A DNA stretch of 8,701 bases, taken from the NCBI GenBank assembly GCA_015486895.1, contig WFQT01000053.1, forward strand, positions 1 to 8,701, written 5' to 3'. A model generated the notes under the pieces. That model was not told the DNA's origin and made no database searches. It saw nothing but the letters and a program-made list of their open reading frames with translations. The stretch comes from Anaerolineae bacterium (GTDB lineage Bacteria; Chloroflexota; Anaerolineae; JAADDB01). Positions within the stretch are counted from its first letter, which is position 1. Each line of letters begins with the position of its first letter. Shown here in pieces: positions 6,480 through 8,701 of this stretch. The position numbers and the translations under genes were made by a program.

Positions 6480-6567
6480 AGCAATGAGGTACTAACCGGC
6501 AGTGATCTCGGCCTATATCTCATTAGCAGAGAAACCGTTTCTATCAAAATAGGGAGGATTTTTCACC

Positions 6568-7839
6568 ATGATGGCAGGAAAAGCGGATGTGAAGAAAGTT
6601 GTGTTGGCCTATTCCGGTGGTTTAGATACATCGGTCATTATCCCCTGGCTTAAAGAGAACTACGGCTGTGAAGTAATTGCCTTTTGCGCCAATTTAGGAC
6701 AGACCAATGATGAATTAACGGGTCTGGAAGAAAAGGCAATAGCTTCCGGTGCCAGCAAAGTGTACCTTGAAGACTTGCGTTTAGAGTTTCTCACCGAGTA
6801 TGTCTTCCCAACAGTGCAGGCCGGAGCCGTTTATGAGCGCAAATACCTTTTGGGCACTTCCATGGCCCGGCCTCTCATTGCCAAGCGGCAGGTGGAAATT
6901 GCTGAAATGGAAGGCGCCGACGCCGTTGCTCATGGGGCTACCGGCAAGGGGAACGACCAGGTACGCTTTGAGTTGACCTATCAAGCACTGAACCCAAAGC
7001 TGCGGGTCATTGCTCCCTGGCGGGAGTGGGAGATTCGCGGTCGGGAGGATGCCATTGCTTACGCTGCCGCTCACAATGTACCGGTAGCCGCAACACTGAA
7101 GTCTATTTACAGCCGGGACGAGAATTTTTGGCACCTGAGCCACGAAGGCGGTCCCTTGGAAAACCCGTGGAATGAGCCTGAAGCAGAGATGTTCCAACTC
7201 ACAGTTAGTCCGGAAAGCGCTCCTGACGAACCAGAGTATCTTACTGTAGACTTTGATGGAGGTGTGCCGGTACGCATTAACAATGTCGCCATGGGCCCTA
7301 TCGCCTTGATGAACAAACTTAACGAGGCGGCGGCCCGTCATGGCATCGGCCGGGTGGACCTGGTTGAAAACCGACTGGTAGGCATGAAGTCTCGTGGTGT
7401 TTACGAGACGCCGGGCGGCACTATTTTATTAGCAGCTCATCAAGGGTTAGAAGAAATCTGCCTCGACCGGGAAACGCTACATTTTAAACAAATTGTTGGT
7501 CTCCATTACGCCGATTTAGTTTACAACGGTCGCTGGTTTACTCCTCTGCGGGAAGCGTTAGATGCCTTCGTGCGCTCAACGGAGCAAACTCTCACCGGTG
7601 CTGTGCGCTTGAAATTATATAAGGGCAACATTATCATGGCCGGCCGTAAGTCGCCTTACAGCCTATACCGGGAAGATTACGCTACTTTTGGCGAGGAGGA
7701 TGTCTATAACCAGGAAGACGCTGTAGGTTTCATTAAGCTTTTCGGTTTGCCATTGAAAGTACGAGCCCTGCTAAACATGGAACGGGGAGGGCATACCGGT
7801 GAGGAAACCACGGACTACAGCAAGTTTAAGCGCGATTAA
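6568..7839 (+). CDS. argG: Argininosuccinate synthase
   Basis: The 423-residue cytoplasmic enzyme joins citrulline and aspartate using ATP to give argininosuccinate, the penultimate step of arginine synthesis. The N-terminal ATP-pyrophosphatase signature is AYSGGLDTSV (residues 14-23). YLLGTSMARP (93-102) and AHGATGKGNDQVRFE (121-135) are the citrulline/aspartate and nucleotide contact regions of the family. YSRDENFWHLSHEGG and YETPGGTIL, further on, are also characteristic. Length is slightly above the usual 400 or so and the frame is intact. ATG 6568 follows GGGAGG (6552-6557) by 10 nt; the adjacent ATG 6571 is possible but further away. Expression appears controlled by the leader at 6269-6479. 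No terminator follows, so it may be co-transcribed with argJ; argH is not in view. Confidence 0.97.
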   Translation: MMAGKADVKKVVLAYSGGLDTSVIIPWLKENYGCEVIAFCANLGQTNDELTGLEEKAIASGASKVYLEDLRLEFLTEYVFPTVQAGAVYERKYLLGTSMARPLIAKRQVEIAEMEGADAVAHGATGKGNDQVRFELTYQALNPKLRVIAPWREWEIRGREDAIAYAAAHNVPVAATLKSIYSRDENFWHLSHEGGPLENPWNEPEAEMFQLTVSPESAPDEPEYLTVDFDGGVPVRINNVAMGPIALMNKLNEAAARHGIGRVDLVENRLVGMKSRGVYETPGGTILLAAHQGLEEICLDRETLHFKQIVGLHYADLVYNGRWFTPLREALDAFVRSTEQTLTGAVRLKLYKGNIIMAGRKSPYSLYREDYATFGEEDVYNQEDAVGFIKLFGLPLKVRALLNMERGGHTGEETTDYSKFKRD

Positions 7840-7873
7840 CTAATCTGGCCGAGCTAAAATCAAAAAAGACAAT

Positions 7874-7984
7874 CACGGATTTCTGGCTTATCTAATCTGT
7901 GTAATTCAGACACGTAATACGTAGTGCGTGTTGCGTGGTGTGCGTTTGGCGCTAACGACTAACTGCCAATCTGTGTTATCCGTG
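7874..7984. repeat. Degenerate intergenic repeat element in the argG-argJ gap
   Basis: CACGGAT (7874-7880) and ATCCGTG (7978-7984) are inverted ends of a roughly 110-bp segment. AATCTGTGT is directly repeated at 7894-7902 and 7968-7976. Between them lie degenerate heptamers of the type RTRCGTR: ACACGTA, ATACGTA, GTGCGTG and TTGCGTG from 7910 to 7937, then GTGCGTT at 7940-7946. No ORF lies inside. It resembles a decayed dispersed repeat rather than a gene or RNA; I cannot say whether other copies exist. Confidence 0.5.
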
Positions 7985-8008
7985 CGTAAATCATTTTCAG
8001 AAGGGGGT

Positions 8009-8036
8009 GGCTGACCGCCCAGGTAGGCGGTCAGCC
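8009..8036 (+). promoter_or_regulatory. Perfect 11-bp dyad upstream of argJ: operator or mRNA hairpin
   Basis: GGCTGACCGCC (8009-8019) and GGCGGTCAGCC (8026-8036) are exact reverse complements around CAGGTA. No T-run follows on either strand, so it is not a standard terminator. It ends 36 bp before the argJ start, just upstream of the ribosome-binding site. It could be a repressor site or a 5' hairpin affecting mRNA stability or translation. Confidence 0.5.
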
Positions 8037-8072
8037 GGGGTGAGGTTCTATTTCATACGAGGAGAGATCGTC

Positions 8073-8701
8073 ATGGGGGAAATGAAGTGGCAGTTGCCGG
8101 AAGGGTTCTTGGCCGGGGCCGGCCAGGGTGGCCTAAAAGCCGCGGGCTTGCCTGATGTCGCCATCATTATCAGCGCAAGACCGTGCACTGCCGCTGCTGT
8201 TTTCACGCAGAACAAGTTCGCGGCGGCGCCGGTGCTGTTTGATCGGGCGCTTTGTCGTCGGCAACCAGATCATGTTTACGGCGTTGTCATCAACGCCGGC
8301 AACGCCAACGCGGTCACCGGCAAGGCGGGGTTGCAGGCCGCTGAGGCCATGGCCCATTTTGCCGAAAAACAATGCGGTCTACCACCGGATAGCTTCTGTG
8401 TCATGTCTACCGGCGTCATTGGCGTGCCGTTGCCGTTGGCTAAAGTGCAACGTGGCATTGAAATGGCGCGTTCTACTTTAAGCCGTAGCAGCCTGCAAGC
8501 GGCGGCAAAAGCGATTATGACTACCGACACGCGGCCTAAGTGGGCCGGGGCAGTCATCCTTGACGAAAACGGCCAACCGGCTGGTCTCATCAGCGGTATT
8601 GCCAAGGGTGCAGGGATGATTCATCCCAATATGGCCACCATGCTTGCAGTGATCACGACTGACTTAGCAATCTCCTCCAGCTTGTTGCAGAAAGCATTAG
8701 A
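8073..8701 (+). CDS. argJ: Glutamate N-acetyltransferase / ornithine acetyltransferase, N-terminal part (cut by window edge)
   Basis: The frame runs open from ATG 8073 to the window end, giving 209 of an expected 400 or so residues. ArgJ moves the acetyl group from N-acetylornithine to glutamate, recycling it in arginine synthesis; some members also acetylate glutamate from acetyl-CoA. Visible family marks are FLAGAGQGGLK near the N-terminus, NAGNANAVTG (74-83), STGVIG (112-117, T113 and G114 being the oxyanion-hole residues), TTDTRPK (150-156) and KGAGMIHPNMATML (178-191). The precursor is normally self-cleaved before T189, which becomes the nucleophile of the beta chain. AGGAGA (8060-8065) lies 7 nt before the start; ATG 8082 is a less likely alternative. 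Codons look richer in GCG/GCC/GGC than in argG. It follows argG by 233 bp with no intervening terminator. Confidence 0.95.
   Translation, partial: MGEMKWQLPEGFLAGAGQGGLKAAGLPDVAIIISARPCTAAAVFTQNKFAAAPVLFDRALCRRQPDHVYGVVINAGNANAVTGKAGLQAAEAMAHFAEKQCGLPPDSFCVMSTGVIGVPLPLAKVQRGIEMARSTLSRSSLQAAAKAIMTTDTRPKWAGAVILDENGQPAGLISGIAKGAGMIHPNMATMLAVITTDLAISSSLLQKAL

Noticed and set aside
6781..7341. - strand ORF of 186 codons opposite argG.
   Set aside because: It mirrors the argG coding frame and shows no family motif.
8007..8019. GGTGGCTGACCGC near argJ looks like a T-box motif.
   Set aside because: The core is interrupted and lies inside a perfect 11-bp dyad with no terminator tail or other T-box parts.
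8155..8481. + strand ORF of 108 codons inside argJ.
   Set aside because: It is in another frame from the well-supported ArgJ sequence, with Arg/Ser-rich shadow composition.

Overview
The window is ordinary-looking bacterial chromosome, about half G+C, with every confident gene on the + strand. It suggests a free-living heterotroph. I lean weakly towards Chloroflexota (Anaerolineae/Ardenticatenia-like): the TPR membrane protein with a Trp-rich juxtamembrane segment, the HRGH-type metallo-beta-lactamase-fold protein and the style of the intergenic repeats fit that group. This is recollection, not a search.

Layout. (1) 1-309: an ambiguous edge segment, then the promoter and leader of an acyl-CoA dehydrogenase gene (310-1455). 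(2) 1457-2537: a self-contained unit of sigma70-type promoter, UDP-glucuronate decarboxylase-like SDR gene (1526-2461) and a strong intrinsic terminator. (3) 2538-6256: a gene-free stretch with short repeats, then a promoter and a probable three-gene operon: glycogen synthase (GTG start, 2821-4344), an MBL-fold protein with an altered metal motif (4369-5256), and a membrane-anchored TPR protein (about 5237-6256) that overlaps it. (4) 6257-8701: an arginine block. argG (6568-7839) is followed, after a repeat-bearing 233-bp gap, by argJ (8073 to the window edge, truncated).

The most interesting element is the 311-bp region ahead of argG. In order it holds a near-consensus promoter (TTGACA, 17 bp, TAGGAT) whose -10 sits inside a perfect 8-bp inverted repeat, a 28-codon ORF with its own Shine-Dalgarno and six arginine codons (three AGG, a codon argG never uses), and an intrinsic terminator about 90 bp before argG. 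This is the arrangement of a ribosome-mediated transcription attenuator sensing arginine supply, with a possible repressor operator on the same promoter. Leader-peptide attenuation is classical for his, trp, leu, ilv, thr and phe operons but not the usual control of bacterial arginine synthesis, which is normally ArgR/AhrC repression. I regard it as the best candidate here for something undescribed.

The rest is metabolism: beta-oxidation-type chemistry, nucleotide-sugar and storage-glucan synthesis, and the argininosuccinate and ornithine steps of arginine synthesis. No tRNA, rRNA, CRISPR array, transposase or phage gene was seen.
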